This document shows positions 17,922 to 27,339 of a stretch of DNA of 30,992 nt, one piece after another. This DNA is from Porticoccus sp. (GTDB taxonomy: Bacteria; Pseudomonadota; Gammaproteobacteria; Pseudomonadales; Porticoccaceae), in contig DRHD01000304.1 of assembly GCA_011049795.1 (NCBI GenBank), positions 1-30,992 of the forward strand, read 5' to 3'. The notes below the pieces were generated by a model. That model did no database searches, was not told where the DNA came from, and saw only the letters and a list, made by a program, of their open reading frames with translations. Positions within the stretch are counted from its first letter, which is position 1, and every line of letters begins with the position of its first letter. The position numbers and the translations under genes were made by a program.

Positions 17922-19658
17922 CTACATCTGTTCCATCACGTCTATACCCAACAAATCCAGGCCCTGAGCCATGACCAGTGAGGTCAGTTGGCAGATGGCT
18001 AATCGGCTATTTCGCACTTCGGGAGCGATACCTTCTTTTAGAACAGGGCAGTGCTCATAAAAGACCATATAGGCACTGGCCAGTTCGTAGAGGTAATTGC
18101 AGAGTACATGAGGGTAGGCATCATCGGCGACTTGTTGGACTACTTCACCAAATTGGAGGAGTTTGAGTGCCAGGGCTTTTTCCTGCTGTTCGCCAATACT
18201 AATATTTTTGACGATGTCGCTGTGTTCAATACCGGCCTTGCGAAAGATACTGCGTATCCTGGTGTAAGCGTATTGGAGGTAGGGGGCTGTATTACCTTCA
18301 AAACTGAGCATGGTATCCCAGTCAAAGATGTAATCATTAGTTCGGGTTTTACTGAGGTCTGCATATTTAACCGCACCGATGCCGACCTTTCGGCCAATTT
18401 CAGCTATCTCTTCGGAAGTTGATGCCGGATTTTTTTCTTTTACTAGAGTCCCGGCCCGTTCAACGGCTTCCTGAAGCAAGTCGGTCAGTTTGACGGTGCC
18501 ACCACTACGGGTTTTGAATGGTTTGCCATCCTTACCCATCATGGTGCCAAAGGGGTGGTGTTCCAGAGAAATATTGTCTGTAACAAACCCCGCTTTTTTG
18601 GCTAGGGTAAAGACCTGCTTCATGTGCAGTGATTGGCGGGCATCAATAAAGTACAGAATACGGTCCGCTTTTAGTGTGTCACTGCGATAGCGCAATGAGG
18701 CTAAATCGGTCGTTGCATAAAGGTAACCACCTCCCGATTTTTGCACAATAACTGGGCTGGGATTGCCTTTTTTATCGGCGAGCTCCTCGAGGAATACCAC
18801 TTGGGCGCCTTGATCTTCTACGGCAAGACTTTTTTGCTGTAAATCACTAAGGACATCAGCTAGGTCATCGTTATAGGCACTTTCTGGCCGGATATCGGCG
18901 TGCTTAAGGGTGACATTAAGATCACGATAGATGGCTTCGCTGTGGGCTACTGATATATCAATAAACCGCTGCCAGAGCTTGCGGCAGTGCGCATCACCAG
19001 ACTGTAGTTTGACAACGTAGTTACGCGCCTTGTCGGCAAAGTCTGGGTCATCATCGAAGTGTTTTTTAGACTGCTGGTAAAAGAGTTCAAGATCACCCAG
19101 TGCAAGTTCTGCTTGTTCACTTTCACCCAGTTGTTCTTCAAGTTCAGCAATCAGCATCCCAAATTGAGTGCCCCAGTCACCCATATGATTTTGCCGGATA
19201 ATATTGTGGCCAAGGTATTCCAGTGTTCGTGCGACCGCATCACCAATAACCGTGCTGCGTAAGTGGCCTACGTGCATTTCCTTGGCCAGATTGGGAGATG
19301 AGTAATCTACGACTATCGTTTGGGGAGCAGGGGTGTTGGCTCCAAGCTTCTTGTCCACACTCAACAGTTGTAATTGTTCACTCAGAAATTCAGGGGCCAG
19401 ATGAATGTTGATAAAACCCGGGCCAGCGATTTCTACGTTATCGGCAATACCGCTTAAATCCAGATTCTCAAGAATTTTTTTAGCCAATTCACGAGGATTG
19501 GTTTTAAGCCGTTTTGCCGCAGCCATGGCGCCATTGGCCTGAAAATCACCAAACCCTGCACGAGTGCTGACAGTGATATTGGCTGGGCAGTCCTCAGGGA
19601 TATTGGTTGCTGCCATGGCAGACAACATACGTTGGTCAAGCAGCGATTTAATACTCAT
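17922..19658 (-). CDS. argS: Arginyl-tRNA synthetase
   Basis: Class I synthetase that charges tRNA-Arg and needs the tRNA for amino acid activation. Its 578 residues match the family. The N-terminal Add-1 domain is followed by the HIGH-type motif HVGH (residues 129-132, in [20 protein letters not shown]). The KMSKS position is represented by [11 protein letters not shown], the loose form usual in ArgRS. The anticodon-binding helical domain closes the protein and ends [12 protein letters not shown]. It is divergent from oadG, with 254 bases between the two starts. It is one of the few housekeeping genes on the minus strand here. Confidence 0.97.
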   Translation of the reverse strand: MSIKSLLDQRMLSAMAATNIPEDCPANITVSTRAGFGDFQANGAMAAAKRLKTNPRELAKKILENLDLSGIADNVEIAGPGFINIHLAPEFLSEQLQLLSVDKKLGANTPAPQTIVVDYSSPNLAKEMHVGHLRSTVIGDAVARTLEYLGHNIIRQNHMGDWGTQFGMLIAELEEQLGESEQAELALGDLELFYQQSKKHFDDDPDFADKARNYVVKLQSGDAHCRKLWQRFIDISVAHSEAIYRDLNVTLKHADIRPESAYNDDLADVLSDLQQKSLAVEDQGAQVVFLEELADKKGNPSPVIVQKSGGGYLYATTDLASLRYRSDTLKADRILYFIDARQSLHMKQVFTLAKKAGFVTDNISLEHHPFGTMMGKDGKPFKTRSGGTVKLTDLLQEAVERAGTLVKEKNPASTSEEIAEIGRKVGIGAVKYADLSKTRTNDYIFDWDTMLSFEGNTAPYLQYAYTRIRSIFRKAGIEHSDIVKNISIGEQQEKALALKLLQFGEVVQQVADDAYPHVLCNYLYELASAYMVFYEHCPVLKEGIAPEVRNSRLAICQLTSLVMAQGLDLLGIDVMEQM

Positions 19659-19856
19659 AAATAGTCAATGGCGTGATCAGTTTCTAACAAGTGCGGGATT
19701 GTAGTCCCCCATCCGTCAAAAGTCAGTGCTACCTTGAATATATTGATGGAAGATGGCGCAGCCAGTATAGTCATCTGAAGGGAAGAGCCTTATGAGGTTG
19801 CAGGTAATTAGTACTTTTTTATACAGGCATGCTCCAGAATCCTTGTTACATAAGGG

Positions 19857-19898
19857 TTTACGTATTGGGGTTTACATACTAATACTAAGATTTACCTA
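19857..19898 (+). repeat. Three TTTACNTA direct repeats before oadG
   Basis: TTTACGTA (19857), TTTACATA (19871) and TTTACCTA (19891) lie just upstream of the oad operon. The spacings are 14 and 20 bases, so they are not evenly phased. They could form an operator or contain the promoter (TTTACG-17-TAATAC is weak). Chance in AT-rich DNA is not excluded. Confidence 0.3.
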
Positions 19899-19912
19899 CC
19901 AATAGGTGATAT

Positions 19913-20176
19913 ATGACAGATCCTTTGCTACAACAGGGCCTGGATTTGATGATCTATGGCATGAGTACGGTTTTTCTCTTTCTGACATTATTGGTCTCAG
20001 TGACCGTTATAGCATCAGCAGTTATTCGTCGTTTGTTTCCTGAAACACCAGAACCCGCACCTGTTTCTCCCAATTCTGTCTCTACCATTAATTCTTTACC
20101 CTCTAAGGGGGCGGTGGATAAAAAGCTATTGACCATACTTCAGAACGCTATTGATCAGCACCGCAGTCGAAAATAG
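19913..20176 (+). CDS. oadG: Oxaloacetate decarboxylase gamma subunit
   Basis: Small membrane subunit that holds the alpha and beta subunits of the Na+-pumping oxaloacetate decarboxylase together. The 87 residues have one N-terminal transmembrane helix (about 14-36, MIYGMSTVFLFLTLLVSVTV). A proline-rich linker (PETPEPAPVSP) and a charged C-terminus complete it, as in the family. Its position directly before oadA and oadB settles the call. The ATG at 19913 follows TAGGTGA. Confidence 0.92.
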   Translation: MTDPLLQQGLDLMIYGMSTVFLFLTLLVSVTVIASAVIRRLFPETPEPAPVSPNSVSTINSLPSKGAVDKKLLTILQNAIDQHRSRK

Positions 20177-20233
20177 GGAGTGGGCGTTTGTCTTTCGATC
20201 CTCGCGGGAAATTGATTAAACAAGAGCAAAAAT

Positions 20234-22006
20234 ATGACTGATTTGAACAAGCCTCTTGGTATCACGGATGTTGTCTTGCGGGACGCTCACCAGTCGCTAT
20301 TTGCTACCCGTATGCGAATAGACGATATGTTGCCTATCGCTGAAAAACTGGATCAGGTTGGTTTTTGGTCACTGGAGACTTGGGGTGGTGCTACCTTTGA
20401 CGCGTGTATACGTTACCTGGGAGAAGACCCTTGGGATCGTATTCGTGAGTTAAAAAAAGCGATGCCCAACACACCTCAACAAATGCTGTTTCGGGCTCAA
20501 AATATTCTTGGTTATCGTCACTACGCAGATGATGTGGTTGAGAAGTTTGTTGAGCGTGCGGCGATAAATGGTGTAGATGTATTCCGTATATTTGATGCAA
20601 TGAATGATTTACGGAACCTTGAGACATCCCTTAAAGCGGTGAAGGCTCAGGGGAAACATGCTCAGGGCGCCATGTCATATACCGTCAGCCCAGAACACAC
20701 CATAGATCGCTGGGTGGATATGGGTCGAGCCATCGAAGATTTGGGTGCGGACTCAATCTGTATCAAGGATATGGCGGGCCTACTTAAGCCCTACGTCGGG
20801 TACCACTTGGTATCAAAGCTCAAAGAGGCGTGTGATATACCCATACAGTTACATTGCCATGCCACGACGGGGCTATCTACAGCCACAATTGTGAAGTGTG
20901 TGGAAGCGGGTATAGACAATGTTGATACTGCTATTTCATCGATGTCGATGACCTCTGGTCACTCGGCCACTGAGTCTATTGTGGCAATCCTCGAGGACAC
21001 TCGCCGTAATACCGGTTTGGATATGGGCTTACTGGAAGAAATTGCCGCTTATTTTCGTGAAATCCGTAAGAAGTACGCCGTTTTTGAAGGTTCTCTCCGA
21101 GGCGCGGATTCTCGCATTTTAGTGGCACAAGTGCCGGGCGGTATGTTGACGAATATGGAAAATCAACTGCGCGAACAGGGTGCCGAAGACAAGTTCGATG
21201 AGGTGCTTAAGGAAATTCCTCGAGTGCGTGAGGACTTGGGGTTTATTCCTCTGGTCACTCCAACTTCGCAGATTGTGGGTAGCCAAGCTGTGCTGAATGT
21301 ACTGACGGGAGAACGTTACAAGAGCGTTACCAAGGAAACCAAGGGTGTGCTGAGAGGAGAGTACGGTGCGACGCCGGCCCCTGTTAATGCGGAATTACAG
21401 TCCCAGATACTGGAAGGCGATGAACCAATTACTTGTCGGCCAGCTGACTTGCTAGAGCCTGAACTGGATAAGCTGATCATTGAATTGGAATTCTTGGCCA
21501 ATGAGCAGGGTATTGAACTGACGGACGGGGAAGGAAGAATTGACGATGTGTTGACCTATGCCTTGTTCCCACAAACAGGTTTGAGATTCCTGAAAAATAG
21601 AGGTAACCCTGAAGCATTTGAACCTGCTCCTACCGAGACAGGAGCAGAGGCAGTTGAAACAGAAGGTGGTGAAGAGGTTTATACCGTGACTGTGGATGGT
21701 GTTAGCCACACAGTGACTGTTTCTAATGGTGGGGATATTACGGGCATTGTCCCTGTTGATGATATACCGAGCACCGATGAAGGTGATTCCTCTGCTGATC
21801 CGGTTAATGCACCATTGGCCGGCAATGTGATTAAAATATTGGTTGAACCAGGCCAGCAGGTAGCATCGGGTGAGAGTGTCATTATTCTCGAAGCTATGAA
21901 AATGGAAACGGCTGTTTGTGCTCCCAGAGAGGGTGTGGTGGACGAGGTTAATATAAAAGAAGGTGATACGGTTTCAGTGGGTGATTGCCTGCTAACCATC
22001 GCCTGA
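20234..22006 (+). CDS. oadA: Oxaloacetate decarboxylase alpha subunit (biotin protein)
   Basis: Soluble carboxyltransferase subunit: it moves CO2 from oxaloacetate to biotin, giving pyruvate, and hands carboxybiotin to OadB. Its 590 residues are standard. The N-terminal TIM barrel has [16 protein letters not shown], the metal-site [16 protein letters not shown] and IKDMAGLL. The C-terminal biotinyl domain has EAMKMET with biotin-carrying K556, preceded by an acidic, Gly/Asp-rich linker. Pyruvate carboxylase subunit B is ruled out by neighbours oadG and oadB. OadB starts 25 nt later. Confidence 0.96.
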   Translation: MTDLNKPLGITDVVLRDAHQSLFATRMRIDDMLPIAEKLDQVGFWSLETWGGATFDACIRYLGEDPWDRIRELKKAMPNTPQQMLFRAQNILGYRHYADDVVEKFVERAAINGVDVFRIFDAMNDLRNLETSLKAVKAQGKHAQGAMSYTVSPEHTIDRWVDMGRAIEDLGADSICIKDMAGLLKPYVGYHLVSKLKEACDIPIQLHCHATTGLSTATIVKCVEAGIDNVDTAISSMSMTSGHSATESIVAILEDTRRNTGLDMGLLEEIAAYFREIRKKYAVFEGSLRGADSRILVAQVPGGMLTNMENQLREQGAEDKFDEVLKEIPRVREDLGFIPLVTPTSQIVGSQAVLNVLTGERYKSVTKETKGVLRGEYGATPAPVNAELQSQILEGDEPITCRPADLLEPELDKLIIELEFLANEQGIELTDGEGRIDDVLTYALFPQTGLRFLKNRGNPEAFEPAPTETGAEAVETEGGEEVYTVTVDGVSHTVTVSNGGDITGIVPVDDIPSTDEGDSSADPVNAPLAGNVIKILVEPGQQVASGESVIILEAMKMETAVCAPREGVVDEVNIKEGDTVSVGDCLLTIA

Positions 22007-22030
22007 TTTCAGTCACAAGGATAAAGCGTC

Positions 22031-23200
22031 GTGGAAAAATTGCTTGGCCTGTGGCACGACTCAGGTCTTAGTCAAATGGAGCCGGGCCAGGGTGTGATGA
22101 TCCTAGTGGGGCTTCTTCTATTATTTCTAGCTATTCGCAAGGGATTTGAACCGCTATTGCTGGTGCCCATTGGCTTTGGGACAGTGCTGGTCAATATTCC
22201 CGGTGCCAGCTTTGATGCGGCACCAATATATGATGCCCTTGGTCATCTCGAGAGCCCCGGTGGTTTGATGTACTACATCTATCATGTGGGCATTGCGACG
22301 GGGATATTCCCTCTTTTGATTTTTATGGGGGTCGGGGCCATGACCGACTTTGGCCCCATGCTGGCCAACCCCAAAACTCTATTCCTGGGAGCGGCAGCCC
22401 AATTTGGTATTTTTGCAACGGTCATGGGTGCGATTGGGTTGAGTTATGCCGGTATCCTGGATTTCAGTATTCGGGATGCCGCGTCTATTGGCATCATAGG
22501 TGGAGCCGATGGGCCCACCGCCATTTATGTGGCCAGTTTGTTATCTCCTGATCTACTGGGAGCCATTGCCGTGGCGGCCTATTCCTATATGGCGTTGGTG
22601 CCCATTATTCAGCCACCCATAATGAAGGCTCTCACCACAGAGAGTGAGCGCCAGATTAAAATGGAGCAGCTGCGTCCGGTATCAAAAATTGAGAAAATCA
22701 TTTTCCCGTTGACACTGCTGTTATTGGTTGCCTTATTACTGCCGAGTGCAGCGCCGTTGTTGGGTATGTTCTGTTTTGGTAACCTGATGCGTGAGTGTGG
22801 AGTGGTTTCACGGCTCAGTGATACAGCCCAGAATTCAATGATTAATATCGTGACCATCTTTCTTGGGTTGGGTGTTGGTTCAAGAATGAGTGCAGAAAAA
22901 TTCCTCAACCCCGAGACGTTGGGCATCTTGGTATTGGGGATATTGGCATTCTGTATTGGCACAGCTTCGGGGGTGCTTATGGCTAAACTGATGAACAAAT
23001 TTAGTAAACACCCGATCAACCCCTTAATTGGCTCTGCTGGTGTTTCAGCAGTGCCCATGGCCGCTCGGGTGTCCAATAAGGTAGGCATGGAATCCAATCC
23101 CCATAACTTCTTGCTAATGCATGCCATGGGTCCCAATGTGGCTGGTGTTATCGGTTCAGCGGTGGCGGCGGGTGTGATGATTAGTTTGGTCGGAGGTTGA
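22031..23200 (+). CDS. oadB: Oxaloacetate decarboxylase beta subunit (Na+ pump)
   Basis: Integral membrane subunit that decarboxylates carboxybiotin and exports Na+. The 389 residues are on the short side for the family (375-435). The conserved Na+ site [13 protein letters not shown] contains D160. The later [16 protein letters not shown] and [18 protein letters not shown] are also hallmarks. About nine to eleven hydrophobic helices are visible. The GTG start at 22031 gives [12 protein letters not shown] and follows AAGGA. A BolA gene begins 7 nt after the stop, implying one transcript. Confidence 0.95.
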   Translation: MEKLLGLWHDSGLSQMEPGQGVMILVGLLLLFLAIRKGFEPLLLVPIGFGTVLVNIPGASFDAAPIYDALGHLESPGGLMYYIYHVGIATGIFPLLIFMGVGAMTDFGPMLANPKTLFLGAAAQFGIFATVMGAIGLSYAGILDFSIRDAASIGIIGGADGPTAIYVASLLSPDLLGAIAVAAYSYMALVPIIQPPIMKALTTESERQIKMEQLRPVSKIEKIIFPLTLLLLVALLLPSAAPLLGMFCFGNLMRECGVVSRLSDTAQNSMINIVTIFLGLGVGSRMSAEKFLNPETLGILVLGILAFCIGTASGVLMAKLMNKFSKHPINPLIGSAGVSAVPMAARVSNKVGMESNPHNFLLMHAMGPNVAGVIGSAVAAGVMISLVGG

Positions 23201-23207
23201 GTCAGAG

Positions 23208-23576
23208 ATGGTTGTTAAGAAACAGGTGGTTCAGAAACAGATGGTTAAGAAACAGATAGTTCAGAAACAGATAGTTCAGAAACAGATTGAAGATAAATTG
23301 ACGGCTGCATTGGTGCCATCCCATTTATCCGTGGTTAATGAGAGTCATATGCACGCAGTGCCCCCCAATTCTGAAACTCATTTTAAGCTGGTCATTGCCA
23401 CCTCGGCATTTGAGGGGAAACGAGCCGTTCAACGTCATCAGATGGTGTATGGATTGCTAGCAGATGAACTGGCCGGAGAGGTCCATGCCTTAGCTTTACA
23501 CACCTTTACTCCAGAAGAGTGGAGCGATGCTAATAGCGCGCCAGATTCTCCTGAGTGTCTGGGCGGTGGGAAGTAG
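23208..23576 (+). CDS. BolA-family protein with a repeat-extended N-terminus
   Basis: Residues 27-122 form a complete BolA domain: IEDKLTAALVPSHLSVVNES, then HMHAVPPNSETHFKLVI, FEGKRAVQRHQ and VHALALHTFTPEEW. BolA proteins pair with monothiol glutaredoxins in [2Fe-2S] handling and also act in stress and envelope control. The NES-HMHAVPPNSETHFK type resembles BolA itself. Residues 3-27 are a five-fold repeat of V-K/Q-K-Q-V/M/I made by 15-bp tandem DNA repeats, giving a charged, probably helical extension absent from ordinary family members. GGAGG (23192-23196) is 11 nt before the ATG, so the start at 23208 is plausible. It sits 7 nt after oadB and is likely co-transcribed. Confidence 0.88.
   Translation: MVVKKQVVQKQMVKKQIVQKQIVQKQIEDKLTAALVPSHLSVVNESHMHAVPPNSETHFKLVIATSAFEGKRAVQRHQMVYGLLADELAGEVHALALHTFTPEEWSDANSAPDSPECLGGGK
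23214..23288 (+). repeat. Five 15-bp tandem repeats inside the BolA gene
   Basis: Five consecutive units of the form GTT(A/C)AGAAACAG(A/G)T(G/A/T) run without gaps. Variants alternate between AAG and CAG at codon 2 and between GTG, ATG, ATA, ATA and ATT at codon 5. The frame is kept because the unit is a multiple of three. Such a tract may vary in copy number by replication slippage. Confidence 0.97.
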
Positions 23577-23734
23577 CAATAATCACTGATTCACCATTTT
23601 GGTTGGTATTTCTTTCTCCTCGGGAGTTTATGCCACCCACTATTGTCCAAAAAACACTTGGATCAAAACCAAAACAGGGGTCCAAAACAACAACCTGAGT
23701 CCATTTAAACACCAGAAGGGCGGGGCGCTTGCGG

Positions 23735-25156
23735 ATGAAGATCAAAACATCGGTTGTGCGTATACTTTTCTTTGTCTTCTCTCTCGGGCTCACAGCCTGT
23801 ACGTCCGTTAGTTATCAACCAGTTGATTCTCAGCTATCGTCCTGTCTGAAAACCTACCAGCAATTGGATCGTGTCATTAAAAAGTATCACTTGCAGGACG
23901 CGGGTGTTGCCAGGGTGGAGGAGTACCCTTTTCTGCGCACGACGAGATTTTTGGCAAGTTTTACTCAGGTATTGAATGATTCTGCCCATTACAAAGAATG
24001 GCTCAACATGCTAAATGCTCAGGCTGTTGACACATTGCAGCAAGAGGCGCGCAGGTTACCAGATACTGTGTCAGTGCCTTCTGAAAGAACACTGTTAACC
24101 TGTGGCGATCAGCTGGTGAGCGATCTCGCCATGAAGGCCCGGTTGAAGTCCCAGTTGATCAACGAGGCAGCGGTGCCGGATAGTTACCGATATTGGCAGC
24201 GTGTGGTGGGTCTTTACCCTTTAACTGCCGTGCTGTTCAGGTTCGGCATACTGAGAGATCAGAAGAACCTTAAGCAACAGGGGTGGCCACCATTGGATGC
24301 ACCACCTGAAGGAGACTACCAGTTTTATTCATTGAACAAATCCTCTGGGTTGGACACCCCTATATTTCCCTTGCCGGTCAACTCACTGGGTGTTCCGTTA
24401 CTCAATAGCCAACTTCACAGTCACCTGTTGTCCCGTTATGCACCGACGGTTGCCACTCTTTCAGGCCATGACTTTGATCGGTTGGGAGCTCCCTTGAGTA
24501 ATGGTTTTTCTTCGGATAATCCTGATTTCTATAGCTGGATTGATTATGGCTGGTTCAACGGTGAGGTCAGCCTAAGGCTCAATTACAGTATTTGGTTTTC
24601 TGAGCGGCCAAAGGATGGGGCTTTCGATCTATTTTCAGGTCAACTGGATGGTTTGACCTGGCGAGTGCACCTGACCTTGAGCGGTAAGGTCCTGGCCTGG
24701 GACAGTATGCATAATTGCGGGTGCTGGTATCGTCTTTACCCAGCAAGGGGGTTTTCCGTTAAGGCGGAGGATGCTTTGTATCGAGAGCCCGTCTATGTGG
24801 CAGAACCCCTGACAGATTATCAAGAGAAGGTACTCTATTTAGAGTCTGGAACTCATCATATTCTGGCTGTCAGGGACAGAACTGAAGAGGTGGCGGAATC
24901 CGAAGAGGTGAAGGGTATTCAGGCCCGGTTACGGCCCTACGCCGAGCTAAAGCCGTATCTCTTTGCACCTTCTGGGTTGGTGTTGTCTTCAGTGCGGGCT
25001 GAGCGTTGGCTATTTTGGCCGATGGGCGTGCCTAGCCCTGGTGCGATGCGAGTGGCAGGTACCCATGCCATCGCATTTTTAGGCACTCGTCATTTTGACG
25101 ACCCTTTCTTGCTGGAAGATATTGGATTGGTTGAACTATCACCTATAATGCAGTGA
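23735..25156 (+). CDS. Putative lipoprotein of unknown function
   Basis: I do not recognise this 473-residue protein. It begins with a signal peptide and a lipobox LGLTAC (Cys 22 from the ATG at 23735), so it should be lipid-anchored, probably in the outer membrane. There is no repeated unit and no further membrane helix. The central and C-terminal parts are rich in aromatic residues (DYGWFNGEVSLRLNYSIWF, CGCWYRLYP), suggesting a compact beta-rich periplasmic domain. An alternative TTG at 23729 would add two residues. It stands alone, 158 bases after the BolA gene and 68 before the DUF4399 gene. Base composition is like its neighbours, so nothing points to recent transfer. Confidence 0.85.
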   Translation: MKIKTSVVRILFFVFSLGLTACTSVSYQPVDSQLSSCLKTYQQLDRVIKKYHLQDAGVARVEEYPFLRTTRFLASFTQVLNDSAHYKEWLNMLNAQAVDTLQQEARRLPDTVSVPSERTLLTCGDQLVSDLAMKARLKSQLINEAAVPDSYRYWQRVVGLYPLTAVLFRFGILRDQKNLKQQGWPPLDAPPEGDYQFYSLNKSSGLDTPIFPLPVNSLGVPLLNSQLHSHLLSRYAPTVATLSGHDFDRLGAPLSNGFSSDNPDFYSWIDYGWFNGEVSLRLNYSIWFSERPKDGAFDLFSGQLDGLTWRVHLTLSGKVLAWDSMHNCGCWYRLYPARGFSVKAEDALYREPVYVAEPLTDYQEKVLYLESGTHHILAVRDRTEEVAESEEVKGIQARLRPYAELKPYLFAPSGLVLSSVRAERWLFWPMGVPSPGAMRVAGTHAIAFLGTRHFDDPFLLEDIGLVELSPIMQ

Positions 25157-25224
25157 CGAAATAATTTGGTGGTCAGCGGTGCTTAAAGTCTTCCAAAGAA
25201 TCATTAATAAAATAGAGGTAGCGC

Positions 25225-25647
25225 ATGAAAATAATAACAACGTTCTTGGCCGTAGCGGCGGTGTCCTTCACTTCATCACTGCTTGCTGGTGGCCCCCCTA
25301 CTGAAGAGGGTCCTAGAGCCTATATTATTTCACCTGCGGATGGTTCGACGAGCAGTAGTCCTGTCACAGTACGTTTCGGTTTATCCGGAATGGGTGTTGC
25401 CCCCGCAGGGGTTGAACGTGAAAAAACAGGCCACCACCACCTGTTAATTGACGTTGAAGAACTACCTGATTTTAATAGTCCAATCCCCAGTGATGAGCAT
25501 CATCGTCATTTTGGTGGTGGCCAAACTGAAGTGACACTTGACCTGGCACCTGGAAAACATCGTCTTCAATTACTGTTGGGGAATCATCTCCATGTGCCCC
25601 ATAACTCCCCGGTTTTATCTGAACCGGTGATCATCACCGTAGAATAA
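25225..25647 (+). CDS. Exported DUF4399 protein
   Basis: A 140-residue protein with a clean signal peptide (about residues 1-21, ending SLLAG). The rest is a DUF4399-type domain: PADGSTSSSPVTVRFGL, GMGVAPAGV, GHHHLLID, then the LDLAPGKHRLQLLLG and NHLHVPH segments and the final PVIITV. Several histidines (GHHH, EHHRH and others) are conserved in the family and suggest metal binding, but no function is established. GAGGTAG precedes the ATG. It is next to ompW, which starts 111 nt downstream. Confidence 0.85.
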   Translation: MKIITTFLAVAAVSFTSSLLAGGPPTEEGPRAYIISPADGSTSSSPVTVRFGLSGMGVAPAGVEREKTGHHHLLIDVEELPDFNSPIPSDEHHRHFGGGQTEVTLDLAPGKHRLQLLLGNHLHVPHNSPVLSEPVIITVE

Positions 25648-25661
25648 TTGACGATGATCAA
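25648..25661 (+). promoter_or_regulatory. FNR/Anr-like box before ompW
   Basis: TTGAC-GATG-ATCAA matches the FNR/Anr consensus TTGAT-N4-ATCAA at 9 of 10 positions. It starts directly after the stop of the DUF4399 gene, about 100 bases before the ompW ATG. A weaker half-matching site, TTAAC-CCAG-ATCAA, lies at 25677-25690, close to a TATAAG (25693-25698). FNR control of ompW is established in E. coli, and an anr gene is next door. A 9/10 match is expected about once in a window this size by chance, so context carries the call. Confidence 0.55.
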
Positions 25662-25758
25662 TTTACCGCCATTTGTTTAACCCAGATCAATTTATAAGGG
25701 TACTGCTCTTGGTTTAATTCTCCATGAATTCTGGCACAACCCTTTTTGGAGAAGGTAA

Positions 25759-26457
25759 ATGGAAAAGAAGAAAGCTATATCGCTGGCAATTAGCACTGTA
25801 TTAGCCGGCAGCCTGTTATTAGGCGCCGCTAGCGTTACTGCATATGAAGCTGGGGATTTTATTGTTCGTGCTGGTGCAGCAAATGTTGACCCCAATGATG
25901 ATAGCGATGCATTAGAGTTGAATGGGGCGCCGTTAGCAGGAACCGAAGCTGAAGTAGATGATGATACCCAGTTAGGGTTAACCTTCACCTATATGCTGAC
26001 AGACCATATTGGTGTTGGTTTATTGGCAGCGACACCCTTTGAGCATGACCTTAAGGCAGATATGGGTGGTGGCGTTAAATTGGATGCCGGCTCGGCAAAA
26101 CAATTACCTCCGACCGTTACTCTCCAGTACTTCCCTATGGATGGTGCCTCAAAGTTTCAGCCTTATGTAGGTGTTGGTGTGAATTACACCAAATTTTTTG
26201 ATGAAGATGTGGATAGTGAGCTGGAAAATGCTTTAGGGTTAACTGGCGGCGATCTTGAATTAGATGATTCCTGGGGTTGGGCTGCACAGGCTGGTTTTGA
26301 TTATGCGATTGATGAGCACTGGCTGCTGAATGCTTCTGTTTGGTATATCGATCTCCAAACTGATGCAAAATTCAAATTTGATCAACCTGTTGTCATCGAA
26401 GCCGATGTTGATGTAGATCCTTGGGTTTATATGATAGGCATTGGTTATAAATTCTAA
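25759..26457 (+). CDS. ompW: Outer membrane protein OmpW
   Basis: Eight-stranded outer-membrane beta barrel implicated in transport of small hydrophobic compounds and in responses to oxygen and stress. The length is 232 residues with an N-terminal signal peptide (about 1-28, ending SVTAY). Family marks are AGDFIVRAGAANVDPNDDS, TFTYMLTDHIGVGLLAATPF, TLQYFP, QPYVGVGVNYT and the closing GIGYKF with a C-terminal aromatic residue. An acidic loop (DEDVDSELENALGLTGG) is normal for the family. The start follows GGAGAAGG. It is convergent with anr, the two sharing a strong terminator. Confidence 0.94.
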   Translation: MEKKKAISLAISTVLAGSLLLGAASVTAYEAGDFIVRAGAANVDPNDDSDALELNGAPLAGTEAEVDDDTQLGLTFTYMLTDHIGVGLLAATPFEHDLKADMGGGVKLDAGSAKQLPPTVTLQYFPMDGASKFQPYVGVGVNYTKFFDEDVDSELENALGLTGGDLELDDSWGWAAQAGFDYAIDEHWLLNASVWYIDLQTDAKFKFDQPVVIEADVDVDPWVYMIGIGYKF

Positions 26458-26482
26458 TATCATTTTTCCTGATTTTAGAATG

Positions 26483-26513
26483 AAAAAAAGCCGGGCATTT
26501 GCCCGGCTTTTTT
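26483..26513. terminator. Bidirectional terminator between ompW and anr
   Basis: GCCGGGCA (26490-26497) and TGCCCGGC (26500-26507) form an 8-bp GC-rich stem, flanked by seven A residues on one side and six T residues on the other. The symmetry lets it serve both convergent genes. Confidence 0.92.
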
Positions 26514-26562
26514 GTCTCTTAGTGCTTTTTGTTTCTTAACACTTTCCCCCCAAATATAGGGA

Positions 26563-27285
26563 TTAGTTGGCTAAAGCACGCAACTTATCAAAATCCAGGA
26601 TTTCAATTTCTTTCTTATCCACTCTGAGCAGGCCCTGTTTCTGAAAGCGGCCAAACACCCGGCTAACGGTTTCTACTGTCAGACCAAGATAGTTACCAAT
26701 ATCTGCCCGGGACATGGGTAGACGGAAACGAGAACCCGAGAGCTGGCGCCGAAGGTTGCGATTGGAAATACTGAGCAACAGGGTGGCGATACGTTCTTCG
26801 GCACTATTTTTACTGAGCAGGGTGATCAGCTTTTGATCGTTGGTAATTTCCTTGCTCATCAGTTGGAAGAAATGGCGTTGAAGGGAAGGGATGGAGATGC
26901 TCAGCTCTTGCAACCTAGAAAAAGGGATTTCGCAGACAGCCGCAGTTTCCATCGCCAGGGCTGAGTTGGTGTAGTGGTTGTGGGCAATACCATCCATACC
27001 GAATATTTCACCGGGGAGGTGGAATCCAGTGACTTGTTCCTGACCGTCATTACTTACGGTGTAGCTTTTTATCGAACCGCTACGAACGGCAAAAACTGAT
27101 TTGAATTCTTCTCCGGCATTGTATACGTGTCGGTCTTTCTGGAGTGGTCTACCACGCTGAATAATTTCATCCAGCTGTGCTACCTCCTTAGATTGAAGTG
27201 CCAGAGGAAGGCAGAGGGCATTCATACGGCAATCGCCGCAATTTGCCTCGGTATTGTGGGGGCAGTTGGCATCCATTGATGACAT
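26563..27285 (-). CDS. anr: Oxygen-sensing regulator Anr/FNR
   Basis: CRP/FNR-family activator that holds an oxygen-labile [4Fe-4S] cluster and switches genes for low-oxygen life. The 240 residues carry cluster cysteines C16, C19, C25 and C118, with the exact E. coli FNR spacing (3, 6 and 93 residues); C8 is additional. The cAMP-like beta roll is followed by the helix-turn-helix MSRADIGNYLGLTVETVSRV, whose E, S and R recognition residues match those of FNR, so a TTGAT-N4-ATCAA target is expected. The cluster presumably comes from the ISC system in this window. The pairing with a hemN-like gene is typical of pseudomonads. The name anr follows that context. Confidence 0.95.
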   Translation of the reverse strand: MSSMDANCPHNTEANCGDCRMNALCLPLALQSKEVAQLDEIIQRGRPLQKDRHVYNAGEEFKSVFAVRSGSIKSYTVSNDGQEQVTGFHLPGEIFGMDGIAHNHYTNSALAMETAAVCEIPFSRLQELSISIPSLQRHFFQLMSKEITNDQKLITLLSKNSAEERIATLLLSISNRNLRRQLSGSRFRLPMSRADIGNYLGLTVETVSRVFGRFQKQGLLRVDKKEIEILDFDKLRALAN

Positions 27286-27309
27286 ATCTCACCTTATATC
27301 AAGGTGGGT

Positions 27310-27338
27310 ATTATATCGGCGATCTTGATCTAGGTCAT
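27310..27338 (-). promoter_or_regulatory. anr promoter with overlapping FNR-like box
   Basis: On the minus strand ATGACC (27338-27333) and a perfect TATAAT (27315-27310) are 17 bases apart, about 25 bases before the anr start. ATGAC-CTAG-ATCAA (27338-27325) matches the FNR consensus at 8 of 10 and covers the -35 element, a position that would repress, so anr may limit its own expression. The promoter is better supported than the box. Confidence 0.6.
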
Positions 27339-27339
27339 C

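Noticed and set aside
22609..23136. A 175-codon minus-strand open frame inside oadB
   Set aside because: It is antisense to a conserved membrane-protein gene; long open antisense frames are common opposite such codon usage.
23214..23288. Short evenly spaced repeats that might be a CRISPR array
   Set aside because: The 15-bp units are directly adjacent without spacers and lie in a coding frame.
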